Source: Lachnospiraceae bacterium (GTDB lineage: Bacteria > Bacillota > Clostridia > Lachnospirales > Lachnospiraceae). Taken from it: a stretch of 64,000 nucleotides of DNA. Both the position numbers and the translations under genes were made by a program. The DNA is taken from assembly GCA_015057165.1 (NCBI GenBank), contig SVEY01000001.1, forward strand, positions 90,680 to 154,679, read 5' to 3'. Below are positions 1-9,369 of the stretch, piece by piece. Below the pieces are notes generated by a model. That model saw only the letters and a program-made list of their open reading frames with translations, was not told the DNA's origin and did no database searches. Every line of letters begins with the position of its first letter. Position 1 is the stretch's first letter.

Positions 1-10
1 CCTGAAACAT

Positions 11-24
11 TGAACTATAGTTCA
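11..24. promoter_or_regulatory. perfect 14-bp palindrome upstream of galE
   Basis: The sequence TGAACTATAGTTCA is a perfect 14-base palindrome about 100 bases before the galE start. A dyad of this size could be a repressor operator for galE or part of the preceding transcript. No regulator is visible in the window. The region between it and galE is very AT-rich, with several TATAAT-like strings but no well-spaced -35/-10 pair that I would commit to. Confidence 0.3.
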
Positions 25-120
25 GTTGAAGGAGAGTTATATTGATGGATATTATTGATATTATAATAATTATAGTATAAAATAGTAGATGTTAATGAAC
101 ATTTAGGAGGGCATTTTAAT

Positions 121-1137
121 ATGGCAATTTTAGTTACAGGTGGAACAGGATACATTGGAAGTCATACTGTCGTTGAACTTCAAAATAACGGTTACGATGT
201 AGTGGTACTTGATAATCTGTCTAATTCTAGTCCAAAATCATTAGAGAGAGTTAAAGCTATTACAGGTAAAGACGTTAAGTTTTACGAAGGCGATATTAGA
301 GACAGGAAGATTTTAGAGAAGATTTTTGATAATGAGAAAATAGATTCTTGTATTCATTTTGCTGGACTTAAGGCAGTTGGTGAATCAGTAGAGAAGCCTT
401 GGGAGTATTATGATAATAATATTACAGGTACACTTACTCTTGTTGATGAGATGAGAAAACATGGTGTGAAGAATATTATTTTCTCAAGTTCTGCTACTGT
501 ATATGGTGATCCAGCACAAATCCCAATTACAGAAGAGTGCCCTAAGGGACAATGTACTAATCCTTATGGATGGACAAAGTCTATGCTTGAGCAAATTCTT
601 TCTGATATGCAGAAGGCTGACAATGAATGGAATGTAGTATTACTTCGCTACTTTAATCCTATTGGAGCTCATCAGTCAGGAACTATGGGTGAGAATCCTA
701 ATGGTATTCCTAATAACTTAATGCCTTATATTACACAAGTTGCTGTAGGTAAGAGAGAAGAGCTTGGTGTATTTGGTAATGACTATGATACTCCTGATGG
801 AACTGGTGTAAGAGATTACATTCATGTTGTAGATCTTGCAGATGGTCATGTTAAAGCCCTTAAGAAAATAGAAGAAAATGCAGGCCTTTGCATTTATAAT
901 CTTGGAACAGGTACAGGCTATTCTGTCCTTGATATTGTTAAGAATTTCGAGGAAGCTAATAATCTTAAGATTCCATATTCTATTAAGCCTCGTCGTGCAG
1001 GAGATATAGCTATATGTTATGCTGATCCTTCTAAGGCTAAGAAAGAGCTTGGATGGGAAGCAAAGTATGGAATTAAGGAAATGTGTGCCGATTCATGGAG
1101 ATGGCAGAAGAATAATCCTAACGGATACGATGATTAA
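121..1137 (+). CDS. galE: UDP-glucose 4-epimerase
   Basis: This enzyme interconverts UDP-glucose and UDP-galactose in the cytoplasm, serving the Leloir pathway and supplying UDP-sugars for envelope polymers. The 338 residues match the usual GalE length. The N-terminus carries the NAD-binding glycine motif GGTGYIG (residues 7-13). The short-chain dehydrogenase catalytic set is visible as Ser124, Tyr149 and Lys153 (YGWTK). The start is supported by an AGGAGG-type ribosome site about 8 bases upstream. It appears monocistronic: a tRNA with its own promoter follows. No other galactose genes are adjacent, so a general UDP-sugar role is as likely as galactose catabolism. Confidence 0.96.
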   Translation: MAILVTGGTGYIGSHTVVELQNNGYDVVVLDNLSNSSPKSLERVKAITGKDVKFYEGDIRDRKILEKIFDNEKIDSCIHFAGLKAVGESVEKPWEYYDNNITGTLTLVDEMRKHGVKNIIFSSSATVYGDPAQIPITEECPKGQCTNPYGWTKSMLEQILSDMQKADNEWNVVLLRYFNPIGAHQSGTMGENPNGIPNNLMPYITQVAVGKREELGVFGNDYDTPDGTGVRDYIHVVDLADGHVKALKKIEENAGLCIYNLGTGTGYSVLDIVKNFEEANNLKIPYSIKPRRAGDIAICYADPSKAKKELGWEAKYGIKEMCADSWRWQKNNPNGYDD

Positions 1138-1160
1138 AGTCGAAAATCTTCAAAAAACAC

Positions 1161-1189
1161 TTGCAATTCGAGCCATATTAGTATATTAT
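1161..1189 (+). promoter_or_regulatory. sigma-A-type promoter for tRNA-Glu
   Basis: TTGCAA (1161-1166) and TATTAT (1184-1189) are separated by 17 bases. This is the canonical spacing for the housekeeping sigma factor. The expected start lies about 20 bases before the mature tRNA 5' end. Confidence 0.6.
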
Positions 1190-1215
1190 ACTATTTGTTG
1201 TGATTACAACGCTTT

Positions 1216-1287
1216 GGTTCGTTGGTCAAGTGGTTAAGACGCTGCCCTCTCACGGCAGAATCAGGGGTTCGACTCCCCTACGAACTG
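1216..1287 (+). tRNA. tRNA-Glu (anticodon CTC)
   Basis: The cloverleaf can be drawn by eye. The acceptor stem is GGTTCGT (1216-1222) with ACGAACT (1280-1286) and one G-U pair; discriminator G is at 1287. The anticodon stem is CTGCC/GGCAG (1242-1246/1254-1258) around loop CTCTCAC, giving anticodon CTC. The T arm contains GGGGTTCGACTCCCC. The 3' CCA is not encoded, which is common in Clostridia. It reads GAG codons and is transcribed as a single tRNA from its own promoter. Confidence 0.96.
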
Positions 1288-1308
1288 GTTACATAATGTT
1301 TTTACGAG

Positions 1309-1341
1309 TGAAGAGCAAGGAAACTTGCTCTTCATTATTTA
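1309..1341 (+). terminator. hairpin terminator after tRNA-Glu
   Basis: An 11-bp perfect stem (TGAAGAGCAAG with CTTGCTCTTCA) closes on a GAAA loop and is followed by a T-rich tail (TTATTTAT). It most likely ends the tRNA transcript. The tail is weak enough for some read-through into rimP, for which I see no separate clear promoter. Confidence 0.7.
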
Positions 1342-1400
1342 TATGTAAGCTTTATATTAATACAATATTGGAAGAGTCCTTAAGATGGGTGGTGAATAAC

Positions 1401-1865
1401 ATGTCTAAGAGAGAGGATATTGAGAAGAAGACTGAGGAGTTGATACTTCCTATATTAGAAGAGCTTTCTTTTGAATTATTTGATGTTGAATATGTAAAAG
1501 AAGGCCAAGATTATTATTTGAGGGCTTATATTGATAAGCCGGGTGGTATAACAATTGATGATTGCGTTTTAGTTTCACGTAGAATGAATGAACTTCTGGA
1601 TGAACATGATTATATTAAAGAACAATACATTTTTGAAGTGAGTTCACCTGGTCTTGGTCGACCTCTTAAGAAAGATAAAGATTTTGACAGAAGTATTGGG
1701 AAGAATATTGAAGTTCATACTTTTGCAAAAGTAAATGGTAAGAAAGAGTTTGAAGGCGAATTAATTTCCCATGATAAGAATTCTTTTGTAATAAAAATTG
1801 ATGATGAAGAAATTACATTTGAAAAGAAAAATGTTTCATTAGTTAGATTAGCGTTTGATTTTTAA
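1401..1865 (+). CDS. rimP: ribosome maturation factor RimP
   Basis: RimP binds free 30S subunits and is needed for their late maturation. The 154-residue product has the RimP pattern: an N-terminal alpha/beta domain with LFDVEYVKEG, the YIDKPGGITIDDC stretch, and the family motif YIFEVSSPGLGRPLKK before a C-terminal SH3-like domain. I chose ATG 1401 because the frame continues upstream through the tRNA, which cannot be coding, and because the protein then begins at the usual family position. It opens the rimP-nusA-ylxQ-infB-rbfA operon, with nusA 11 bases downstream. Confidence 0.93.
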   Translation: MSKREDIEKKTEELILPILEELSFELFDVEYVKEGQDYYLRAYIDKPGGITIDDCVLVSRRMNELLDEHDYIKEQYIFEVSSPGLGRPLKKDKDFDRSIGKNIEVHTFAKVNGKKEFEGELISHDKNSFVIKIDDEEITFEKKNVSLVRLAFDF

Positions 1866-1876
1866 GGAGGAATATT

Positions 1877-3070
1877 ATGGACGTTAAAGTATTTATGGAA
1901 GCGTTGGAAGGATTAGAAGAGAAAGGAATTACAAAAGACGTTGTATTTGATGCGTTAGAAGAAGCTCTTCTCAATGCATGTAAGCAACATTTTGGCACAA
2001 AAGATAACTTCACAGTATTTATTGATAGAGATAAGATCGAATGTCGTATTATTCAATCAAGAGAAGTTGTTGAAGAAGTTGAAAATGAAGTAGACCAGAT
2101 TAGCCTTGAAGATGCAGTGAAGATTGATAAGGTGTTTAAAGTAGGTGATACTGTTAATACTGAAATCGATACAAAAGAATTTAGCAGAGTTGCTACACAG
2201 AATGCAAAGGGTACTATTACACAGAGACTTCGTGATGTAGAAAAGAGCAATATTTATAGTGAATATAGCGAATTGAATAATACTGTTGTAACTGGTATTG
2301 TTCAGAGATTTATGGGAAGAACAATATGTATAGATCTTGGTAAAGTTGATGCATTCCTTCCAGAAAAAGAACAGGTTAAGGGAGAGCATTACAGACAATC
2401 AGATAGAATTAAGGTATTCATCCTTAAGGTTGAGAAGAATAATAAGGGTGTAAAGGTTAATGTATCTAGAACACATCCGGCACTTGTTAAAGGTCTCTTT
2501 AATGAAGAAGTATCTGAGATAAGAGATGGAATTGTTGAAATTAAGAATGTTGCCAGAGAAGCAGGAAGCAGAACAAAGATTTCTGTATATTCAACAGATG
2601 AAAATGTAGATCCTGTTGGCGCATGTGTTGGTGTTAACGGAACACGTGTAAATGCTATTGTTGATGAATTAAATGGCGAAAAAATTGATATTATCAACTG
2701 GAGTGAAAACCCAGCACAACTTATTGAAAATGCCCTTAGTCCTGCAAAGGTAATTGGTGTTATAGCTGATGAAGATGAAAAGACTGCACAAGTAATTGTT
2801 CCAGATTATCAATTATCACTAGCAATTGGTAAATCAGGACAGAATGCAAGACTTGCAGCTAGACTTACAAATTATAAAATTGATATTAAGAGCGAAACAC
2901 AGGCTAGAGAGTCTGGAGAATTCGATGAGTATTTCGTTGAAGGTGATGATTATTACTATGATGAAGAAGGCGAATACTACGAAGATGAAGAGTATTATTA
3001 TGAAGATGATTATTCTGAAGAAGATAGCACAGAAGAAAGTGCAGATGAGGTAAAAGAAGATGATGAATAA
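1877..3070 (+). CDS. nusA: transcription termination/antitermination protein NusA
   Basis: NusA binds RNA polymerase and nascent RNA and modulates pausing, termination and antitermination. The order is the N-terminal polymerase-binding domain (about residues 1-125), an S1 domain (about 130-200) and two KH domains (to about 345; VGVNGTRVNAIVDEL and LAIGKSGQNARLAARL are KH signatures). After these comes an approximately 50-residue tail made almost only of Asp, Glu and Tyr, longer than in the Bacillus protein. The ribosome site AAGGAGG sits directly before the start. Its stop overlaps the ylxQ start by 11 bases. Confidence 0.96.
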   Translation: MDVKVFMEALEGLEEKGITKDVVFDALEEALLNACKQHFGTKDNFTVFIDRDKIECRIIQSREVVEEVENEVDQISLEDAVKIDKVFKVGDTVNTEIDTKEFSRVATQNAKGTITQRLRDVEKSNIYSEYSELNNTVVTGIVQRFMGRTICIDLGKVDAFLPEKEQVKGEHYRQSDRIKVFILKVEKNNKGVKVNVSRTHPALVKGLFNEEVSEIRDGIVEIKNVAREAGSRTKISVYSTDENVDPVGACVGVNGTRVNAIVDELNGEKIDIINWSENPAQLIENALSPAKVIGVIADEDEKTAQVIVPDYQLSLAIGKSGQNARLAARLTNYKIDIKSETQARESGEFDEYFVEGDDYYYDEEGEYYEDEEYYYEDDYSEEDSTEESADEVKEDDE

Positions 3071-3371
3071 ATCCTTATCACTTATAGGATTGGCTAGTAG
3101 AGCAAGAAAAGTCAGTAGCGGAGAGTTCTCTGTTGAGAAAGCTGTTAAGACAGGATATGCTAATCTTGTTATAGTTGCTAATGACGCTTCAGATAATACT
3201 AGAAAAAAGTTTAATGATATGTGTAAATTTTACGAAACTCCAATTATTTTTTACAGCACAAAAGAAGAGCTTGGTCATGCTTTAGGTAAAGAATATAGAG
3301 CTTCGCTTGCAATTTTAGATGAGAATTTCGCAAAGGGTATAATTGACAAAATTGAAAGCCCTTTGGTGTAA
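3060..3371 (+). CDS. ylxQ: L7Ae-family ribosomal protein-like YlxQ
   Basis: This 103-residue protein belongs to the L7Ae/L30e/S12e kink-turn RNA-binding family encoded between nusA and infB in Firmicutes. Visible signatures are [16 protein letters not shown] near the N-terminus and [11 protein letters not shown] in the core. The start overlaps the nusA 3' end, with two adjacent ATG codons (3060 and 3063) possible, which suggests translational coupling. Most Firmicutes have ylxR (DUF448) between nusA and ylxQ. It is absent here. The exact role of YlxQ is not well established. Confidence 0.88.
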   Translation: MMNKSLSLIGLASRARKVSSGEFSVEKAVKTGYANLVIVANDASDNTRKKFNDMCKFYETPIIFYSTKEELGHALGKEYRASLAILDENFAKGIIDKIESPLV

Positions 3372-3384
3372 CGGAGGTAAGTAT

Positions 3385-6000
3385 ATGGCTAAAGTTAGAG
3401 TATATGAATTAGCTAAAGAATTAGGCGTTGAATCTAAACAAATCGTTGAATTATTAGCTAAAGACAGTATAGAAGTAAAATCACAAAGTGGATTAGATGA
3501 AGAACTATGTAATAAGGTAAAAAGTGCATTTAATAAAGCTTCATCTGATGTTAAAGAAAAGGTTGCTAAAGTAAAAGAAGAAGTTAAAGAAGATATAAAA
3601 GAAGTGTCGAAGGATAAGGAGGCATCTAAGAATAATTCTGATTCTAAGACAGATAAGAAGGTGGCGCCTGAGAGAAAAGAAGGAGCCAAAGAACCTGTTA
3701 AGAAAAAGAAAAAGACTGTAGTCTTTAATCTTGGTAATTCCAGTTCAGGTGGTGGTCAAAGAAGACCAAGACCTGATGGAAAGAGGCCTCATCAGGGGGC
3801 TCCTAGAAATGAACAAAGAAGAGGACCTATTAGAGTAAGAGATGGAGTAGAAGCACCATCTGTAATTAGAGCGCGAAAAGAAGCTGAAGAAGCAAGAAGA
3901 CGAGAGAGAGAAGCTAGTGCTAATGCTTCTAGAGAAGAAAACAAAGCACAACATTCTACTGATAATAGAAATGCTAAGCCAGAGAACAAATCTAATAGAC
4001 AATCTCGCCCTGAGAGACCTAATGTATACAAGGATTCACATCCTAAAAAAGATAAAATGGCAACTCAACAAGGAGCGCCTGATTCTTCTAATAAGCCTAA
4101 TTCTAGAAGAGGTGGCAAGCCTAATAAGAAGAATCAAAGAGATAATGACAGACTTGGAAGAAAAGAAGAAAACTATCGTAATCTAGAGAAGAATGGTGGC
4201 GTTAAGCCTAAGAAGCCTCAGAAAAAGGCTTTTGAAAAGAGCGATGAAATTAGATCAGTTGCTATTCCTGAGAGATTAACAGTTAGAGAGTTTGCAGATA
4301 GAATTAAGGTTCCTGCTTCAGATATTATTAAGAAATTATTCATGAAGAATATACTTGTTACTGTTAATCATGACATAGAATATGATATGGCAGAAGAAAT
4401 AGCACTAGAATATAATGTTATTACTGAAGTTGAAGAGAAGGTTGATGTTATTGCTGAACTTCTCAAAGAGGAAGAGGATGATCCAAAAACACTTAAGAGT
4501 CGTCCACCTGTAGTCTGCGTAATGGGTCACGTAGATCATGGTAAAACATCACTTCTTGATGCTATAAGAGATACTAAGGTTACAGATAGAGAAGCTGGTG
4601 GTATCACACAGCATATTGGTGCTTATATGGTACCTATTAATGGACAAAAGATCACATTCTTAGATACTCCAGGTCATGAAGCATTTACTGCTATGCGTAT
4701 GCGTGGTGCTAATTCAACAGATATTGCAATTCTAGTTGTTGCAGCTGATGATGGTGTTATGCCACAGACAATTGAAGCTATTAATCATGCTAAGGCCGCT
4801 GATATTGAGATTATTGTTGCGATTAATAAGATTGATAAGCCAAATGCTAATATTGAAAGAGTAAAGCAAGAACTTTCAGAATATGAACTTATTCCAGAAG
4901 ACTGGGGCGGTTCAACAATATTCTGTCCGGTTTCTGCTCATACTGGTGAAGGAATTGATAATTTACTTGAAATGATTCTTCTTACTGCTGAAGTACTTGA
5001 ACTCAAGGCAAACCCTAAGAGAAATGCAAGAGGTCTTGTAATTGAAGCTCAGCTTGATAAGGGAAGAGGTACTGTAGCAACTGTACTTGTACAGAAAGGT
5101 ACACTTAAAGTCGGAGATCCTATTGCTGCAGGTTCTGCTTTTGGTAAAGTCAGAGCTATGGTGGATGAAAATGGACGAAGAGTTAAGAGCGCAGGTCCAT
5201 CTACACCAGTTGAGATTATTGGTCTCTCTGAGGTCCCAAATGCTGGAGAAATATTCATGGCAATGGATTCTGAGAAGGAAGCTCATAACTTTGCCAATAC
5301 ATTTGTGACAGAAAGCAAGAACAAGATGGTTGAAGATTCTAGAGTTAAGATGTCACTTGATGACTTGTTCTCTCAGATTCAAACTGGTAACCTCAAAGAA
5401 CTTAACCTTATTGTTAAGGCTGATGTTCAGGGTTCTGTTGAAGCTGTAAAACAATCACTTGTCAAACTTAGCAATGATGAAGTAGTAGTTAAGGTTATTC
5501 ATGGTGGTGTTGGTGCAATTAATGAAAGTGATGTTATCTTAGCTTCTGCTAGTAACGCTATTATTATAGGATTTAATATCAGACCTGATGCTATGGCTAA
5601 AGAAACAGCTGATAGAGAAGGTGTTGAGATTAAGCTTTATAAAGTAATCTATAATGCTATTGAAGATGTGGAAGCTGCTATGAAGGGTATGCTTGATCCG
5701 GTATTCGAGGAACAAGTTATTGGCCATGCTGAGATTCGTCAGATCTTTAAATCATCAGATGTTGGTAATATTGCAGGTTCTTATATCTTAGATGGTAGAA
5801 TGGAGAGAGGCTGTAAAGTTAGAATTAACCGTGGTGATGATATGATATTTGAAGGTGACTTGGCTTCACTTAAGCGCTTTAAAGATGATGTCAAAGAAGT
5901 TAAGGCTGGATATGAATGTGGTCTTGTATTTGATGGCTTTGATGCAATTCAGGAAGAAGATATTGTAGAAGCTTATATGATGGTTGAAGTTCCTAGATAG
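3385..6000 (+). CDS. infB: translation initiation factor IF-2
   Basis: IF-2 is the GTPase that places initiator tRNA on the 30S subunit and promotes subunit joining. The 871-residue protein has an N-terminal IF2_N helical domain ([19 protein letters not shown]) and a long, charged low-complexity linker (about 60-300) rich in Lys, Arg, Glu and Asn. A second IF2_N domain follows, then the GTPase domain from about residue 375 with GHVDHGKT (381 on), DTPGHEAF and NKID, and the C-terminal beta-barrel domains. ATG 3385 is chosen because it follows an ACGGAGGT ribosome site. The next gene starts 9 bases after the stop. Confidence 0.97.
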   Translation: MAKVRVYELAKELGVESKQIVELLAKDSIEVKSQSGLDEELCNKVKSAFNKASSDVKEKVAKVKEEVKEDIKEVSKDKEASKNNSDSKTDKKVAPERKEGAKEPVKKKKKTVVFNLGNSSSGGGQRRPRPDGKRPHQGAPRNEQRRGPIRVRDGVEAPSVIRARKEAEEARRREREASANASREENKAQHSTDNRNAKPENKSNRQSRPERPNVYKDSHPKKDKMATQQGAPDSSNKPNSRRGGKPNKKNQRDNDRLGRKEENYRNLEKNGGVKPKKPQKKAFEKSDEIRSVAIPERLTVREFADRIKVPASDIIKKLFMKNILVTVNHDIEYDMAEEIALEYNVITEVEEKVDVIAELLKEEEDDPKTLKSRPPVVCVMGHVDHGKTSLLDAIRDTKVTDREAGGITQHIGAYMVPINGQKITFLDTPGHEAFTAMRMRGANSTDIAILVVAADDGVMPQTIEAINHAKAADIEIIVAINKIDKPNANIERVKQELSEYELIPEDWGGSTIFCPVSAHTGEGIDNLLEMILLTAEVLELKANPKRNARGLVIEAQLDKGRGTVATVLVQKGTLKVGDPIAAGSAFGKVRAMVDENGRRVKSAGPSTPVEIIGLSEVPNAGEIFMAMDSEKEAHNFANTFVTESKNKMVEDSRVKMSLDDLFSQIQTGNLKELNLIVKADVQGSVEAVKQSLVKLSNDEVVVKVIHGGVGAINESDVILASASNAIIIGFNIRPDAMAKETADREGVEIKLYKVIYNAIEDVEAAMKGMLDPVFEEQVIGHAEIRQIFKSSDVGNIAGSYILDGRMERGCKVRINRGDDMIFEGDLASLKRFKDDVKEVKAGYECGLVFDGFDAIQEEDIVEAYMMVEVPR

Positions 6001-6009
6001 GTATATGAT

Positions 6010-6375
6010 ATGAAGAAAAGAAGTATTAAAAATACGCGTATTAATGAAGAAGTAATGCGTGAATTATCTAATATTATAAGAGGTGAAGTTAAAGATCCTA
6101 GGGTTAACCCACTTACATCGGTTGTGGCTGTTGAAGTTGCTCCTGATCTTAAGACGGCTAAGGCATATATTAGTGTCCTTGGTGACGAGGAATCACAGAA
6201 AAAGACCCTTGAAGGCCTTAAGTCATCAGCTGGTTTTATTCGTCACAAATTAGCTGAAAATGTTAATCTTAGAAATACACCTGAAATTACATTTGTAATG
6301 GATCAATCAATTGAATATGGTGTTAGAATGAGCCATCTAATTGATGAGGTTAATAAGGAGAATTCAAATGATTGA
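6010..6375 (+). CDS. rbfA: 30S ribosome-binding factor RbfA
   Basis: RbfA is a KH-type cold-shock and 30S maturation factor that binds immature 16S rRNA. The 121-residue size is typical. The family pattern is visible in RINEEVMRELSNIIRGEVKDP at the N-terminus, DLKTAKAYISVLG in the core and the terminal SIEYGVRMSHLIDEV. It lies directly after infB and overlaps the nrnA start by 8 bases. Confidence 0.93.
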   Translation: MKKRSIKNTRINEEVMRELSNIIRGEVKDPRVNPLTSVVAVEVAPDLKTAKAYISVLGDEESQKKTLEGLKSSAGFIRHKLAENVNLRNTPEITFVMDQSIEYGVRMSHLIDEVNKENSND

Positions 6376-7393
6376 TTTGAATAAAGAATTACAAGACTTA
6401 AAATATGTTGCAATTCTAGGTCATATAAGACCAGATGGTGATTGTGTTGGTTCTTGTATGGGACTTTACAATTATATAATTAGTAACTATGAAGGGATTA
6501 AGGTAGATGTCTATCTTAATCCTATTCCATCATGTTTTGCTATTTTGAATAATTCTAAGAAAATTATTAATTATATTGGATTTGATCTAAATGAGGATAT
6601 TAATGAATTTCCTAAATGTATTCAGGGTTCATATGTAAGAAAAGAACCATACGATCTTGTATTTGCACTTGACTGTAGTGATGCTAGAAGACTTGGACCT
6701 GCATATTCTGTATTTAAGAATGCAAAAAGAACAATATGCATTGATCATCATATGAATAGTGAAGGATTTGCAGATACAGATTATATTGTCCCGGATTATA
6801 GTTCTACTTGCGAACTTATTTATAATATTCTTGACTTTGATAAGATTAATAAAGATGTGGCGGAATGTCTTTATACAGGTATTGTTACTGATACAGGTGT
6901 ATTTCAATATGATTGTTGTAAAGCACATACTATGACAGCTGCTGGAAATCTTATGGAAAAGGGTATTGATTATTCATTTCTTATTGAACATACATTTTAT
7001 GAAAAAAGCTTTAAGCAACAGAAGATTCTTGGCAAAGCTCTTCTTAAAGCTGAGAGAGTGTATGATGATAAGATAATTTATTCATATATGGATAAAGATG
7101 AGATGGAAGAAATTGATGCTTCCCCAAAGGATTTCGAAGGTGTATGCGAGAAACTTAGAGAGACAAAAGGTGTGTCTACTTCCTTCTTTATGTATAGACA
7201 GCCTGATGGTAAAATCAAGGGTTCTCTTCGTGGCACAGATGATAATGTTGATTTGTCGAGAGTGGCAAATAATATTAATGGTGGTGGACATAAGAAGGCT
7301 GCCGGTTTTGGCTTATCAGATATTTCCATGGAAGAAGCAACTAGAATAGTAATAGAAGAATTGATTAAAGAATATGAAATCGGGAATAATTAA
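6368..7393 (+). CDS. nrnA: DHH/DHHA1 nanoRNase and pAp phosphatase NrnA
   Basis: NrnA-type enzymes degrade 2-5 nt RNA fragments and dephosphorylate 3'-phosphoadenosine 5'-phosphate using Mn2+. The 341-residue protein has the DHH motifs LGHIRPDGDCVGS (about residue 18 on), FALDCSD and the name-giving IDHHMNSEGFADTDYI. A C-terminal DHHA1 domain ends with NGGGHKKAAGFGL. ATG 6368 is preceded by AAGGAG at the right distance and overlaps the end of rbfA; the frame upstream of it lies inside rbfA. It sits between rbfA and truB, a common Firmicute arrangement. Confidence 0.93.
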   Translation: MIDLNKELQDLKYVAILGHIRPDGDCVGSCMGLYNYIISNYEGIKVDVYLNPIPSCFAILNNSKKIINYIGFDLNEDINEFPKCIQGSYVRKEPYDLVFALDCSDARRLGPAYSVFKNAKRTICIDHHMNSEGFADTDYIVPDYSSTCELIYNILDFDKINKDVAECLYTGIVTDTGVFQYDCCKAHTMTAAGNLMEKGIDYSFLIEHTFYEKSFKQQKILGKALLKAERVYDDKIIYSYMDKDEMEEIDASPKDFEGVCEKLRETKGVSTSFFMYRQPDGKIKGSLRGTDDNVDLSRVANNINGGGHKKAAGFGLSDISMEEATRIVIEELIKEYEIGNN

Positions 7394-8300
7394 TGTATAT
7401 AAAGAAGCGGGCTATACGAGTTTTGATGTAGTTGCCAAACTCAGAGGAATTCTTCATATTAAAAAGATAGGTCATACAGGAACACTTGATCCTGATGCAA
7501 CAGGAGTGTTGCCTGTCTGTATTGGAAAAGCAACAAAAGTGTGTGATTTGCTTACTAATAAGGATAAAACCTATACAACAACTTTGTTGATGGGCAAATC
7601 AACTGACACATATGACATATCTGGTACTGTAACAAAGGAAAGTGAAGTAAATGTTACAGAAAAAGAAGTGCGAAAAGTTATTGATTCCTTTATAGGGGAG
7701 ATTGAACAGGTCCCACCAATGTATTCTGCAATCAAAGTTAATGGTAAGAAATTATATGAACTTGCACGTGAAGGAAAAGTCATTGAAAGGAAGCCTAGAA
7801 AAGTTACTATATATAATATAGAAGTAATAGATATTTCTCTTCCTAGAGTAACCATGATAATTGACTGTTCTAAAGGAACATATATTAGGAGCCTTTGTAA
7901 TGATATTGGTGAAAAGCTTGGATGCTGTGGCTGTATGGAAAGCCTAATTAGAAATAAGGTGGGAGATTTTTCTATTGATGATGCTATTATAATAGAAGAA
8001 ATACAATCAGCTTGTAATGAAAATAGAATTGAAGAGCTGATATATCCTATTGATTACGTGTTTTCATCCTATCCTAAAGGAGTAATTAAAGAAGAATCTG
8101 AGAAATACGCATTAAATGGTGGTAAATTAAGGATGTCTAATCTTGTTGACTTTGAAATCAACTTCGAATTAGACGAAAATAATCCTAGAAATTATAGCAA
8201 ATTCATCAGATTATATTTGCAAAATGGAAAGTTTGTTGGTTTGTATAGAAAAGAACAAGAAGATTTAATTCTTGAGAAGATGTTTTATGAAGATATTTAA
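7374..8300 (+). CDS. truB: tRNA pseudouridine(55) synthase TruB
   Basis: TruB converts U55 in the T loop of tRNAs to pseudouridine. The 308-residue protein begins with the family pattern GIINVYKEAGYTSFDVV. It carries the catalytic motif GHTGTLDPDATGVLP with the nucleophilic Asp at residue 39, followed by the conserved YSAIKVNGKKLYELAR and CSKGTYIRSL stretches. Its start lies 20 bases inside nrnA, and ribF begins inside its end, so the three genes look translationally coupled. Confidence 0.95.
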   Translation: MKSGIINVYKEAGYTSFDVVAKLRGILHIKKIGHTGTLDPDATGVLPVCIGKATKVCDLLTNKDKTYTTTLLMGKSTDTYDISGTVTKESEVNVTEKEVRKVIDSFIGEIEQVPPMYSAIKVNGKKLYELAREGKVIERKPRKVTIYNIEVIDISLPRVTMIIDCSKGTYIRSLCNDIGEKLGCCGCMESLIRNKVGDFSIDDAIIIEEIQSACNENRIEELIYPIDYVFSSYPKGVIKEESEKYALNGGKLRMSNLVDFEINFELDENNPRNYSKFIRLYLQNGKFVGLYRKEQEDLILEKMFYEDI

Positions 8301-9225
8301 TTCATTAGAAGATTTTGATTTACAATGTGATACAGCAATTACGATTGGTAAGTTTGATGGTCTTCACAGAGGGCATAAGATTCTCTGTGAGAACCTTTTT
8401 TCTTATGAAAAGAAAGGGCTTAAGTCTCTTCTGATTTCTTTTGTAGATTCTAAAGATAATTCTGTTAATAAAACAGGTTCAAAACAAATTGTAACGCCAG
8501 AAGAAAGAAGACTTCTTGTCAAAGAAAGTGGTATTAGTATATTTGTTGAATGCCTTTTCGATGAGAAGTTAATGAAGACTTCTCCAAGAGACTTTATTCT
8601 TAAGCTTGTTAATGATTTGCATATGAAATGTCTTGTGGTAGGCACTGATTTTAGATTTGGATATAAAGGCAAAGGCGACATTGTACTCCTAAGAGAGTAT
8701 GCAAGTGAATTCGGTTTTGAACTGAAAGTAATTAATAAGCTTAAGGAAGATAACATTGATATTAGTTCTTCCCGAATTAGAGAGGAAATATCAAAAGGTA
8801 ACATTACTAAAGCCAACTTGCTTATGGGAAGAAATTATTTCATATATGGCGAGGTGGTATATGGCAGACAGATTGGAAGAAAGATTGATTTTCCAACTAT
8901 CAATATAATTCCCTCAGAGAAAAAGCTGATCCCTGCTAATGGTGTATATATTACAGTTGTACAGATTGATGATCGAATATATCAGGGGATTACAAATGTT
9001 GGTATAAAACCGACTTTTGATGATGATAATACCCTTAGTATTGAGACTCATATTTTTAATTTTGACTCAAATGTCTATGGAAAAGAAGTAAAAGTTGTAT
9101 TTTTGCAAGAAATGAGAAAAGAAATAAAATTTAGTAGTGCAGAAGAATTAAAAGAACAGCTAAGAAAAGATAAGAATAAAGGAATGGATTTCTTCGCAAA
9201 TGAACATATAAACTTTGCTGATTAA
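8287..9225 (+). CDS. ribF: bifunctional riboflavin kinase/FAD synthetase
   Basis: RibF phosphorylates riboflavin to FMN and adenylates FMN to FAD. The N-terminal nucleotidyltransferase domain shows ITIGKFDGLHRGHK and the later ISSSRIREEI motif. The C-terminal flavokinase domain shows GRKIDFPTINI and the GVYITVVQ strand. At 312 residues the length is normal. ATG 8287 is chosen over an in-frame TTG five codons upstream because GAGAAG lies just before it. It overlaps truB by 14 bases and is followed by a short hairpin. Its FMN and FAD products would feed the Rnf flavoproteins and ApbE elsewhere in the window. Confidence 0.95.
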   Translation: MKIFNSLEDFDLQCDTAITIGKFDGLHRGHKILCENLFSYEKKGLKSLLISFVDSKDNSVNKTGSKQIVTPEERRLLVKESGISIFVECLFDEKLMKTSPRDFILKLVNDLHMKCLVVGTDFRFGYKGKGDIVLLREYASEFGFELKVINKLKEDNIDISSSRIREEISKGNITKANLLMGRNYFIYGEVVYGRQIGRKIDFPTINIIPSEKKLIPANGVYITVVQIDDRIYQGITNVGIKPTFDDDNTLSIETHIFNFDSNVYGKEVKVVFLQEMRKEIKFSSAEELKEQLRKDKNKGMDFFANEHINFAD

Positions 9226-9247
9226 GCGCATTGTTTAGCGCTTTTAA
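9224..9247 (+). terminator. weak hairpin terminator after ribF
   Basis: AAGCGC (9224-9229) pairs with GCGCTT (9238-9243) around an 8-base loop, followed by TTTTAAGT. The 6-bp stem overlaps the ribF stop codon, and the T-tract is short, so termination may be partial. Confidence 0.5.
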
Positions 9248-9293
9248 GTATTACGAAAAAAATCAAATGTTACAAAAATATTACAAATTCCTG

Positions 9294-9322
9294 TTGACAA
9301 CCCCGAATTTCCTTGTTATACT
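9294..9322 (+). promoter_or_regulatory. strong sigma-A-type promoter for the NlpC/P60 gene
   Basis: TTGACA (9294-9299), a perfect -35, and TATACT (9317-9322) are separated by exactly 17 bases. It is the best-looking promoter in the window and implies a leader of about 40 bases before the start at 9370. Confidence 0.8.
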
Positions 9323-9369
9323 CGTTATCACTCGGAGCAAAAATCAAGCATTTTTCATTAGGAGGGGTC

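Noticed and set aside
1019-1237. A 72-codon frame overlapping the galE end and the tRNA
   Set aside because: It lies out of frame within galE and runs into the tRNA gene; no ribosome site.
2053-2697. Open frames on the minus strand opposite nusA, and similar antisense frames throughout
   Set aside because: They mirror well-supported + strand genes, lack ribosome sites and family motifs, and arise from the AT-rich codon pattern.
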